From Devosia sp. (GTDB lineage: Bacteria; Pseudomonadota; Alphaproteobacteria; Rhizobiales; Devosiaceae), in assembly GCA_028290685.1 (NCBI GenBank), contig JAQGJI010000212.1, positions 1-7,045 on the forward strand: a stretch of DNA of 7,045 nucleotides. Direction: 5' to 3'. Position numbers and translations under genes: made by a program. Below the pieces are notes generated by a model. The model made no database searches and was not told where the DNA came from. It saw nothing but the letters and a program-made list of their open reading frames with translations. Shown here in pieces: positions 1 through 5,843 of the stretch; within the stretch, counting starts at the first letter, position 1, and each line of letters starts with the position of its first letter.

Positions 1-239
1 ACGATCTTGATGAAGACTATATGCTTCTCGAGCCCGCCCTCGATGTCGACCCGAGTGAACGGCTCGACTCCTTGTCGCCCGATGATGTGGACGCAATCAG
101 CGCCATTGCCGGCGAAGATATCGACGCAGCCGACGATGATGAAGACGAGCTCGACGATGACCAGGCGGCATTAAGCGTGCTGGATGAAACCGAATGGGAC
201 GAGCAGGACGATTTCGACCCGAACAAGGGCGTGCACTAG
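1..239 (+). CDS. C-terminal end of an unidentified, strongly acidic protein (5' partial)
   Basis: This open frame runs in from the left edge (first full codon at position 3) and ends at TAG 237-239, giving 78 visible residues. I do not recognise the family. The visible part is extremely rich in Asp and Glu: there is an Asp/Glu block around DDDEDELDDD and a tail containing ETEWDEQDDFDPNK. It has very few basic residues, no cysteine and no hydrophobic stretch long enough to cross a membrane. This looks like a flexible acidic tail or the end of a small acidic protein, and no catalytic motif is visible. An ATG at 21 lies inside the frame, but the frame is open upstream of it and I see no strong ribosome binding site before it, so I treat the gene as truncated by the window. 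The gene converges on recR, with 93 bases between the two stop codons. The reading frame is fairly secure; the function is unknown. Confidence 0.65.
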   Translation, partial: DLDEDYMLLEPALDVDPSERLDSLSPDDVDAISAIAGEDIDAADDDEDELDDDQAALSVLDETEWDEQDDFDPNKGVH

Positions 240-264
240 CTCTCCGATTCGCCGCCACGGGCGT

Positions 265-286
265 GGGCGCGCTGATTGGCGCGCCT
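265..286. terminator. GC-rich hairpin between convergent genes, candidate shared terminator
   Basis: GGCGCGC (266-272) and GCGCGCC (279-285) are perfectly complementary around the loop TGATTG, and a G-T pair at 265/286 extends the stem to 8. It sits in the gap between the stop of the acidic-protein gene (239) and the stop of recR on the opposite strand (333-335), where a bidirectional terminator is expected. Neither side carries a clean run of T, so a classical intrinsic terminator is not proven. Placement and stem strength are the only support. Confidence 0.4.
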
Positions 287-332
287 GTCGTTGCTGCGCT
301 TTGCAGAGAAGGCAAGGATAAGACTGATTGGT

Positions 333-929
333 CTAGATTGCTGTGCGGGCGCGCAGGGCTTGGCTCAGCGTGCCCTCGTCGAGATAGTCCAGTTCTCCGC
401 CGACGGGAACTCCATGGGCGAGGCGCGTAATCTTGGGAGCATCCTCGCCGAGCCGGTCCGTGATATAATGCGCTGTGGTTTGCCCCTCTACCGTCGCATT
501 GACCGCCAGAACGATTTCGCTGAACTCATGGGCCCGCATCAGCAGGGCCTCAACGGAGATATCATCGGGGCCCACGCCATCGAGAGGCGACAGGACCCCA
601 CCCAGAACATGGTACTTCACCGCTCCAATACCCGCCCGCTCCAACGCCCACAGATCGGCCACATCCTCCACCACGATCAGCATGCCGCTCTCGCTTCGGC
701 GCGGGTCCGCACAGATCAGGCAAGGGCTTGTCGTATCGATGTTGCCGCACACCTCGCAGGTGCGCACTGCCATAACCGCCCGGTCGAGCGCTGCCGACAG
801 GGGGATCATCAACTGCTCTTTTTTCTTGACCAAATGCAACACGGCCCGGCGCGCCGATCGCGGGCCAAGCCCGGGCAGCCGCGCCAGCAGCTGGATCAAT
901 TGCTCGATCTCGGGGCCACCGTGCGCCAT
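333..929 (-). CDS. recR: RecR, recombination mediator protein
   Basis: RecR works with RecF and RecO to load RecA onto SSB-coated single-stranded DNA at gaps, in the RecFOR repair pathway of the cytoplasm. The 198-residue protein has the family's usual length and domain order. A helix-hairpin-helix DNA-binding segment lies near residues 17-30 (LPGLGPRSARRA). A four-cysteine zinc motif follows at C58, C61, C70 and C73 (CEVC...CLIC). A Toprim domain starts around residue 83 (IVVEDVADLWALE), and the conserved stretch NATVEGQTTAHYI is at 144-156. The C-terminal segment (LAHGVPVGGELDYLDEGTL) is also typical. The start is ATG 929: an in-frame TAG (the ybaB stop) lies only two codons upstream, so no longer form is possible. 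I see no good Shine-Dalgarno sequence, which suggests translation is coupled to ybaB six bases away. It is the last gene of the dnaX-ybaB-recR operon. Confidence 0.97.
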   Translation of the reverse strand: MAHGGPEIEQLIQLLARLPGLGPRSARRAVLHLVKKKEQLMIPLSAALDRAVMAVRTCEVCGNIDTTSPCLICADPRRSESGMLIVVEDVADLWALERAGIGAVKYHVLGGVLSPLDGVGPDDISVEALLMRAHEFSEIVLAVNATVEGQTTAHYITDRLGEDAPKITRLAHGVPVGGELDYLDEGTLSQALRARTAI

Positions 930-935
930 GCAGAT

Positions 936-1259
936 CTAGAACGGAAACTTCATGCCGGGCGGAATGGGCAGACCTGCCGTCATTTCGCTCATGCGCTTTT
1001 GCATTTCGGCTTCGCTCTTGCTCTTGGCATCCTTGTGTGCGGCCACGATCAAGTCTTCCAGCACCTCGACATCGTCTTCCTTGAAGAGGCTCGGATCGAT
1101 CCTGACTTGTTTGAGATCGCCCTTGCCCGAAAGCGATACGGTTACCATGCCGGCCCCCGAGCGGCCTTCGACCACGAGTTCTGCAAGTTCGGCCTGCATG
1201 GCCTCCATCTTGCTTTTCATCTCGCCGGCGGCCTTCATCATGTTCATGATGTCTTTCAT
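936..1259 (-). CDS. ybaB: YbaB/EbfC family nucleoid-associated protein
   Basis: This is a small DNA-binding protein of the YbaB/EbfC family, which forms tweezer-like dimers and binds DNA with little sequence specificity. Its exact role next to dnaX and recR is not settled in the literature. The 107-residue product has the usual family size. It has a methionine- and lysine-rich N-terminal helix (MKDIMNMMKAAGEMKSKMEA), then a beta-rich core with the family signature around GAGMVTVSLSGKGDLKQVRID (residues 35-55), then a helix starting near DVEVLEDLIVAAHKDA, and ends in a Pro/Gly-rich tail (GLPIPPGMKFPF). The ATG overlaps the dnaX stop as ATGA (1256-1259), and GAGGA lies about 5 bases upstream inside the end of dnaX. 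This marks translational coupling. It is co-transcribed with dnaX and recR. Confidence 0.95.
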   Translation of the reverse strand: MKDIMNMMKAAGEMKSKMEAMQAELAELVVEGRSGAGMVTVSLSGKGDLKQVRIDPSLFKEDDVEVLEDLIVAAHKDAKSKSEAEMQKRMSEMTAGLPIPPGMKFPF

Positions 1260-2989
1260 TCGTCTTCCTCTTCAATTGGAACTGGCGGCACGTCGGGCAA
1301 TGCGGCGGCTGCATCGTCGCGCACCGTGACATTGACCAACTTCGCGCCGGGGAAAGTATCCAGGATTGCCTTGACCAGCGGATCCTCATGGGCCGCTGCA
1401 TGCGCGGCCTCCTTGCGCTGCTCCTGCTCCTGGCGCAGCGTCAGGCCCTGCGGCGGTTTGCTTGAAACATTGACTAGCCAACGCTGTCCGGTCCAGGCCT
1501 GCAGGCGGGCCGAGAGCGTAGCGATGATACCCGGATCGGTATCCTCAAGAAGGGCAACTTCGATCCGGCCCTGCTCGAACGAGACAGGTCGCATCTGCCC
1601 TTCCAGGGCGAGCCGCACAAGAACATCCCGCTTGGCTGCCGCCAGGGCAATCAACTCTTTGTAGCTGCCAATCGTTGCCAGGGCCGGCGCCGGCTGGGGA
1701 GCCGTGAACTGCTCTGACACCATCTCAGTGGGCATTGCGCTCGGGGCTTGAACGCGCAGGGCAGAGGAGCCGCCGGAAGAGGGGCGGGGCATGGCTTGCA
1801 ATTGCGGCTGGGCAGGAGCGGACCCAGTTTGATTGGTCAGCTTGGCAATCAAATCGTCGGGAGTAGGCAAATCGGCGGCGTAGGCCAGCCGGATCAGCGC
1901 CATTTCGGCCGCTTGCAACCCATTGTTGGCGCGTGCCACTTCTTCATGGCCCTTGAACAGGATTTGCCATGCCCGGGTTAGCGCCCGCATCGGCAGCTTT
2001 CCGGCAAGTTCTGACCCTCGCTTGCGCTCGTCAGGGGTCAGCGACGCATCATCGGCAGCCGCTGGCACGACCTTGATGCGCGTAACCAGATGGGTGAAGT
2101 CGGCAAGATCGGCGATCATTGTTTGGGGGTCGGCGCCCAGATCATAAAGGGCGCGCATGGTCTGAATGGCATCCCCAATACGGCCATTCATCAGCTCTTC
2201 AAAAAGATCGATGATCCGCGCCCGGTCGCCCAAACCGAGCATGGCTTTGACAGTTTTTGCCGTTACTGCGCCATTGCCATGGGCAATGGCCTGGTCGAGC
2301 AAGGACAGATTATCACGGGCTGAGCCTTCACCCGCTCGCACGATCATGGCAAGCGCTTCTGGCTCGAAGCCAATGCCTTCCTCTCCCAGGATCGTTTCGA
2401 GATAGCCCGACATGATTTCGGGCGTGATCCGGCGCAGATCGAACCGCATGCAGCGGGACAGGATTGTTACGGGAACCTTGCGGATCTCGGTCGTGGCGAA
2501 GATGAATTTCACATAGGGCGGAGGCTCTTCCAGCGTCTTGAGCAAGCCGTTGAAGGCCGCCGTGGAGAGCATATGCACCTCGTCGATGACATAGACTTTG
2601 TAGGGCGCCGACGCCGGAGCGTATTTCACCGAGTCGATGATCTCGCGGATGTCGCCAATGCCGGTATTGGAGGCGGCGTCCATCTCGATGACGTCGACAT
2701 GCCGCCCTTCGATGATGGCGCGGCAATGCTCGCCCTCCACTCGCAGATCAAGTGTCGGGCGCGGACCCGATGCGTCCTCATAGTTGAAGGCGCGAGCCAG
2801 GATGCGCGCCGTCGTGGTTTTCCCAACGCCGCGTACGCCCGTCAGGATAAAGGCATGATGAATACGGTTTTGGGTGAACGCATTGCCCAGGGTTTGCACC
2901 ATCGCGTCCTGGCCAACGAGCGTGGTAAAATCGCGCGGCCGGTATTTGCGGGCAAGAACAAGATAGGGCGATACGGGAGCGTCAGCCAT
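1256..2989 (-). CDS. dnaX: DNA polymerase III subunit tau/gamma (DnaX), clamp loader
   Basis: DnaX is the AAA+ subunit of the clamp loader, which opens the beta clamp and holds the replicative polymerases together. In the 577 residues one can see: a Walker A motif GVRGVGKT (51-58); Walker B VYVIDEVHM (132-140); sensor 1 FIFATTE (163-169); the SRC arginine-finger motif near 178-180; and sensor 2 GSARD (222-226). A collar domain runs to about 370, followed by a Pro/Ala/Gln/Ser-rich linker (about 383-440) and a C-terminal tau-type domain (about 441-555) with an acidic end (IEEEDE). The cysteine-rich zinc site of E. coli DnaX is reduced here to one cysteine (C89, in EHCRAI). I found no A AAA AAG slippery site in the frame, so a short gamma form, if made, may come from proteolysis, as known in Caulobacter. 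The start at 2989 is preceded by GGAAGGG. It lies downstream of the SRP RNA and overlaps ybaB by 4 bases. Confidence 0.97.
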   Translation of the reverse strand: MADAPVSPYLVLARKYRPRDFTTLVGQDAMVQTLGNAFTQNRIHHAFILTGVRGVGKTTTARILARAFNYEDASGPRPTLDLRVEGEHCRAIIEGRHVDVIEMDAASNTGIGDIREIIDSVKYAPASAPYKVYVIDEVHMLSTAAFNGLLKTLEEPPPYVKFIFATTEIRKVPVTILSRCMRFDLRRITPEIMSGYLETILGEEGIGFEPEALAMIVRAGEGSARDNLSLLDQAIAHGNGAVTAKTVKAMLGLGDRARIIDLFEELMNGRIGDAIQTMRALYDLGADPQTMIADLADFTHLVTRIKVVPAAADDASLTPDERKRGSELAGKLPMRALTRAWQILFKGHEEVARANNGLQAAEMALIRLAYAADLPTPDDLIAKLTNQTGSAPAQPQLQAMPRPSSGGSSALRVQAPSAMPTEMVSEQFTAPQPAPALATIGSYKELIALAAAKRDVLVRLALEGQMRPVSFEQGRIEVALLEDTDPGIIATLSARLQAWTGQRWLVNVSSKPPQGLTLRQEQEQRKEAAHAAAHEDPLVKAILDTFPGAKLVNVTVRDDAAAALPDVPPVPIEEEDE

Positions 2990-3028
2990 CCAGCCCTTCC
3001 ATTCGCTGCGTCGTTGGGAATCTGCCTA

Positions 3029-3041
3029 GAGCCAGAGGCTC
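3029..3041. other. Small perfect inverted repeat between SRP RNA and dnaX
   Basis: GAGCC and GGCTC (3029-3033 and 3037-3041) form a 5-base stem with a three-base loop, about 13 bases downstream of the SRP RNA 3' stem on the minus strand. It could stop or attenuate SRP RNA transcription, or mark an RNA-processing point before dnaX. There is no T-run after it, so it would be at best a weak terminator. Confidence 0.25.
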
Positions 3042-3053
3042 ATGATAAGCACA

Positions 3054-3150
3054 AGTAGGAGGCTGGCAACGACCCGTGAAGGTCTCGTTGGGGCTGCTTC
3101 CTTCCGGACCTGACCCGGTTGGCGAGGAACACGTCCGCGCCAACCTCCCG
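3054..3150 (-). ncRNA. ffs: Bacterial small signal recognition particle RNA (4.5S RNA)
   Basis: This RNA pairs with Ffh to form the signal recognition particle, which targets nascent membrane proteins to FtsY and the SecYEG translocon. On the minus strand the conserved domain IV is present: GGTCAGGTCCGGAAGGAAGC, with the GGAA tetraloop and the asymmetric internal loop that binds the Ffh M domain, at about 3094-3113. Outer stems close the molecule. GGAGGTTGGC near the 5' end (about 3139-3148) pairs with GCCAGCCTCC (3058-3067) with a single G-U wobble. CTCG pairs with CGAG closer to the apex, and GGAC/GTC and GTG/CAC segments pair between them. The length, about 95 nt, fits the small bacterial form without an Alu domain. 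The exact ends are estimated from the outer stem and promoter. The position just upstream of dnaX is a common arrangement in proteobacteria. Confidence 0.93.
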
Positions 3151-3156
3151 ATCCGC

Positions 3157-3185
3157 TATATGCGAACAAAATGGGGCAATGGCAA
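3157..3185 (-). promoter_or_regulatory. Putative sigma-70 promoter of the SRP RNA
   Basis: On the minus strand a -35-like TTGCCA (3185-3180) and a -10-like CATATA (3162-3157) are separated by 17 bases. The predicted start, about 7 bases downstream near 3150, falls at the 5' edge of the folded SRP RNA, which supports the assignment. The same transcript could continue into dnaX-ybaB-recR. The boxes are imperfect matches and the call rests on spacing and position. Confidence 0.5.
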
Positions 3186-3313
3186 GGCCTCAACTGCACG
3201 ATGAACTTCACATCCTCCTCGGCCAGCGGGCCGCGCCAAGCGTTGCACCACCAGATGAGCGGCTGTATCGATTTGTGCTTCCAAACTCGTGAACCGCCCC
3301 AAGCGCGTCACCC

Positions 3314-3342
3314 TTGCCCCCATGCCCCCGGCTGGGTATGCC
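3314..3342 (+). promoter_or_regulatory. Weak candidate promoter for the LOG-family gene
   Basis: TTGCCC (3314-3319) and TATGCC (3337-3342) are spaced by 17 bases, giving a predicted start near 3349 and an untranslated leader of about 55 bases before the ATG at 3404. The leader contains a short inverted repeat, GCCCG/CGGGC (3368-3372 and 3378-3382), just ahead of the ribosome binding site GGAG (3391-3394). In GC-rich DNA such matches occur by chance. Apart from this and the SRP promoter, I see nothing else definite in the spacer 3151-3403. Confidence 0.22.
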
Positions 3343-3403
3343 CTTGGCAAGATTTCCGAATTAGGACGCCCGGGCAACGGGCCCAATACTGGAGAAGCCA
3401 TTC

Positions 3404-4264
3404 ATGGCCAAGCGCCGTCAAACTCCCTTGCGCACCTCGGTGCAGGATGTTGCTGCCACCAAGCTTGCCCCGTCCACCCCGCAGACCGAATCTGCCGCTT
3501 TCAGGCTGGCTTTTGCCGATGATGATTTCTTAACCTCGGAAGAAACACGCGGTATTCGCTTCCAACTGGAATACCTCAAGCCCGAAATCCGCATGCGGGA
3601 GGCGGGGATCAATTCAACGGTGGTGCTGTTTGGAGGGGCGCGCATTCCCGAGCCCGGCAAGCCCGCCTGGGCCGCGATGAACGAGACGCAAAAGGCCAAT
3701 CTTGAACGGGCGTCGCGCTATTACGATGAAGCGCGTCGCTTTGCCCAACTCGCCTCGGAAACCTCTCGCACACTGGGCTACAAGGAATATGTCGTGGTCA
3801 CCGGGGGCGGCCCGGGCGTCATGGAGGCCGGCAACCGCGGCGCTGCCGACATCGGCGCGCCGTCGATCGGGCTGAACATCGTGCTGCCCCACGAACAGGC
3901 TCCCAATGCCTTTGTTACGCCCGAGTTCAGCTTCAACTTCCACTACTTCGCTACCCGTAAAATTCATTTCTTGATGCGGGCGAAGGCCGTAGCCGTATTT
4001 CCAGGTGGCTTTGGCACGCTCGATGAGTTCTTTGAAACGTTGACGCTGGTGCAAACCGGCCGCATGGCCAAGATCCCGCTCCTGCTGTTTGGGGCCGAGT
4101 TCTGGGGCAAGGTCATCAACTTCGAAGCGCTTGCTGAAGCAGGCACGATCGCTCCGAGCGACCCGCAATTGTTCAACATTGTGGACTCGGCTGAAGAAGG
4201 CTGGGAGGTTGTTCGCCGCTTTTATGACTTGCCGGCAGGCGCACATGTCGTGAACCCGGTCTGA
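3404..4264 (+). CDS. LOG family protein, probable nucleoside 5'-monophosphate phosphoribohydrolase
   Basis: Proteins of the LOG (lysine decarboxylase-like, TIGR00730-type) family cleave the N-glycosidic bond of nucleoside 5'-monophosphates, releasing the base and ribose 5-phosphate. Plant and some bacterial members act on cytokinin nucleotides, others in purine and pyrimidine salvage. The 286-residue protein shows both family signatures: GGGPGVMEA at 134-142 and PGGFGTLDE at 200-208, the latter holding the catalytic Glu. RKIHF lies at 185-189, where the family's substrate-contacting Arg is expected. A variable N-terminal part of about 65 residues precedes the Rossmann-like core (TVVLFGGAR, 72-80). 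This places it with the longer bacterial members rather than the compact forms of about 190 residues. The start ATG 3404 follows GGAG with 9 bases spacing. Earlier names for such proteins as lysine decarboxylase are misleading. The exact substrate cannot be told from sequence. Confidence 0.9.
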   Translation: MAKRRQTPLRTSVQDVAATKLAPSTPQTESAAFRLAFADDDFLTSEETRGIRFQLEYLKPEIRMREAGINSTVVLFGGARIPEPGKPAWAAMNETQKANLERASRYYDEARRFAQLASETSRTLGYKEYVVVTGGGPGVMEAGNRGAADIGAPSIGLNIVLPHEQAPNAFVTPEFSFNFHYFATRKIHFLMRAKAVAVFPGGFGTLDEFFETLTLVQTGRMAKIPLLLFGAEFWGKVINFEALAEAGTIAPSDPQLFNIVDSAEEGWEVVRRFYDLPAGAHVVNPV

Positions 4265-4267
4265 GAC

Positions 4268-4294
4268 TGCACCCCGGACCTCTGGCGAGGTGCA
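4268..4294 (+). terminator. Weak hairpin downstream of the LOG-family gene
   Basis: Immediately after the stop, TGCACC (4268-4273) and GGTGCA (4289-4294) are inverted repeats, and a competing small stem CCTC/GAGG (4279-4282, 4287-4290) lies inside. No T-run follows. It might slow or end transcription of the LOG gene, or simply be RNA structure within a longer transcript reaching sthA. Confidence 0.22.
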
Positions 4295-4324
4295 TTGCCT
4301 CAAGCACGATCGCGGTGCCACAAT
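4295..4324 (+). promoter_or_regulatory. Weak candidate promoter for sthA
   Basis: TTGCCT (4295-4300) and CACAAT (4319-4324) are 18 bases apart. They would start transcription near 4331, leaving a leader of about 36 bases before the TTG start at 4367. The match is partial. The alternative is read-through from the LOG gene, since the gap is only 102 bases and the genes share direction. Confidence 0.22.
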
Positions 4325-4366
4325 GAGTGCCCCAGGCGTTTTGCGCGGTGAATCGGAGGGTGTGGC

Positions 4367-5782
4367 TTGGAGATATTCAACCTTTTGGTGATCGGCAGCG
4401 GGCCGGCAGGGCGCCGGGCAGCCGTTCAGGGAGCCAAGCTCGGTAAGTCGGTGATGGTGGTTGAAAATCGCCTTCGGCTGGGCGGCGTTTCGGTTCATAC
4501 CGGCACCATTCCTTCTAAGACGCTGCGCGAAACCGTGTTGAACCTGTCGGGCTGGCGCGAACGGGGCTTTTACGGGCTGTCGTACCGCGTCAAGAAGGAC
4601 ATCGAAGGCAAGGACCTGGGCGCTCGCCTGCGCATGACGCTCAACCATGAAATCGAGGTGCTCGAGCATCAGTTCGCCCGGAACGGCGTGCGCACCTTCG
4701 GGGGCATGGCCAAATTCCTCGACGCCAACCGTGTTTGCGTCACCGCGCCGGATGGGGATGAGACGGTTTTCGGTTTCGACCACGCCGTTATCGCCGTTGG
4801 CACGACACCCTATCGACCAGCCAATATCCCGTTCAACGATCACTCGGTGGTCGACAGTGACAGCCTTGTCAGCGAACCGCGCGTGCCGCGCAGCCTGACC
4901 GTGGTTGGGGCAGGGGTCATCGGCATCGAATATGCCACCATCTTCTCGGCGCTCGATGTGCCGGTCACGATCATCGAGCCTAAAGACACGATCCTTGATT
5001 TCATTGACCGGGAAATCATCGAGGAGTTTACCCATGATCTGCGCCAGCGCGGGATGACCATCCGCCTGGGTGCCAAGGTGGAAACGGTCGAACTGGACGA
5101 GCAGGGCTGGGCTGTGTCCACGCTTGCCGACGGGCGCCGCATGCGAACCGACATGCTGCTCTATGCTGCGGGGCGGTCAGGCGCGACAGCGGGCCTGGGC
5201 CTTGAAAACTGCGGTATTGTTCCAGTCGACCGCGGTCGCCTCAAGGTCGATCCAGTGACCTTCCAGACCAATGTGCGCAATATCTATGCCGCCGGCGATG
5301 TGATCGGATTTCCATCACTGGCCTCAACCTCGATGGAGCAAGGACGTATCGCGGCGCTGCATGCCTGTGGCGCTCCCATGCCGCCTGCGCCGCAGTTCTT
5401 CCCCTATGGCATTTACGCCGTTCCGGAAATCTCCACAGTGGGCCTGACCGAACAGGAAGTGCGCGCGCAAGGTATCCCGTACGAGAATGGCGTTGCCCGC
5501 TTTCGCGAGACCTCCCGCGGTCACATCATGGGTCTGCAATCGGGCATGATGAAGATGATTTTTTCGCTTGAAAATCGCAAGCTTCTCGGCGTGCATATCG
5601 TTGGTGAGGGTGCAACGGAGCTCATTCACATCGGCCAGGCCGTTCTCAACCTGGGTGGTACGCTCGATTACTTCGTTGAGAACGCTTTCAACTATCCGAC
5701 TTTGGCCGAAGCCTACAAGATAGCGGCGCTCGATGCGTGGAACCGGATGCCCAGAACCACGTCCATAGCACCGATCAAATAG
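4367..5782 (+). CDS. sthA: Soluble (Si-specific) pyridine nucleotide transhydrogenase
   Basis: SthA is a cytoplasmic FAD enzyme that moves hydride between NADPH and NAD+, balancing the two nicotinamide pools. The 471 residues (E. coli SthA is about 466) show an FAD-binding GSGPAG (10-15), the SthA-type segment GGVSVHTGTIPSKTLRE (39-55), a second nucleotide-binding GAGVIG (181-186), an FAD-contacting AAGD (308-311) and the C-terminal FNYPTLAEAYKIAAL (441-455). Ser42 and Thr47 occupy the positions of the two redox cysteines of lipoamide dehydrogenase, and Tyr443 replaces the usual His of HPTxxE. Disulfide reduction is therefore not expected, which fits a transhydrogenase. Glu204 after the second Rossmann strand is compatible with NAD(H) binding. 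The start is TTG: GGAGGG (4355-4360) sits 6 bases before it, and an in-frame TGA at 4349-4351 excludes any earlier start. It lies 102 bases after the LOG gene and 61 before a related flavoenzyme. Confidence 0.92.
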   Translation: MEIFNLLVIGSGPAGRRAAVQGAKLGKSVMVVENRLRLGGVSVHTGTIPSKTLRETVLNLSGWRERGFYGLSYRVKKDIEGKDLGARLRMTLNHEIEVLEHQFARNGVRTFGGMAKFLDANRVCVTAPDGDETVFGFDHAVIAVGTTPYRPANIPFNDHSVVDSDSLVSEPRVPRSLTVVGAGVIGIEYATIFSALDVPVTIIEPKDTILDFIDREIIEEFTHDLRQRGMTIRLGAKVETVELDEQGWAVSTLADGRRMRTDMLLYAAGRSGATAGLGLENCGIVPVDRGRLKVDPVTFQTNVRNIYAAGDVIGFPSLASTSMEQGRIAALHACGAPMPPAPQFFPYGIYAVPEISTVGLTEQEVRAQGIPYENGVARFRETSRGHIMGLQSGMMKMIFSLENRKLLGVHIVGEGATELIHIGQAVLNLGGTLDYFVENAFNYPTLAEAYKIAALDAWNRMPRTTSIAPIK

Positions 5783-5833
5783 CGTCCAGGCGCCTGCTGA
5801 TGCAATGATGCGGGCCCCATACTCATTGCTCAT

Positions 5834-5838
5834 GGAGG
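5834..5838 (+). promoter_or_regulatory. Ribosome binding site deciding the oxidoreductase start
   Basis: GGAGG lies 5 bases before ATG 5844. A second in-frame ATG at 5832 overlaps this site and has no comparable Shine-Dalgarno sequence, so 5844 is the preferred start. The later start also places the FAD motif at the usual distance from the N-terminus. Confidence 0.7.
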
Positions 5839-5843
5839 CCGCC

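Noticed and set aside
817..827. Run of six A on the coding strand of recR (Lys-Lys-Lys-Glu) as a possible slippery site
   Set aside because: The phase reads AAG AAA AAA GAG, which does not make an A AAA AAG type heptamer in frame. The lysines are a normal RecR feature.
276..1664. Long plus-strand open frame (462 codons) opposite recR, ybaB and dnaX
   Set aside because: It runs antisense across three confidently identified genes, is rich in His, Arg, Gln and Ala as mirror frames in GC-rich DNA are, and matches no family I know.
3156..3401. Minus-strand open frame of 81 codons in the spacer between the SRP RNA and the LOG gene
   Set aside because: There is no ribosome binding site, the start lies against the divergent LOG start, the stop falls in the -10 region of the SRP RNA promoter, and the product resembles nothing known.
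3289..3522. GTG-started plus-strand frame ahead of the LOG gene
   Set aside because: It overlaps the well-supported LOG gene by more than 100 bases in another frame and has a composition typical of a shadow.
3614..5035. Long minus-strand open frame (473 codons) opposite the LOG gene and sthA
   Set aside because: It crosses two clear genes and their spacer on the other strand, has no recognisable motif, and is explained by codon bias of the real genes.
5789..5816. Imperfect inverted repeat GCCTGC/GCGGGC between sthA and the next gene as a terminator
   Set aside because: It has a 12-base loop, a G-T pair and no T-run, so it is too weak to call.
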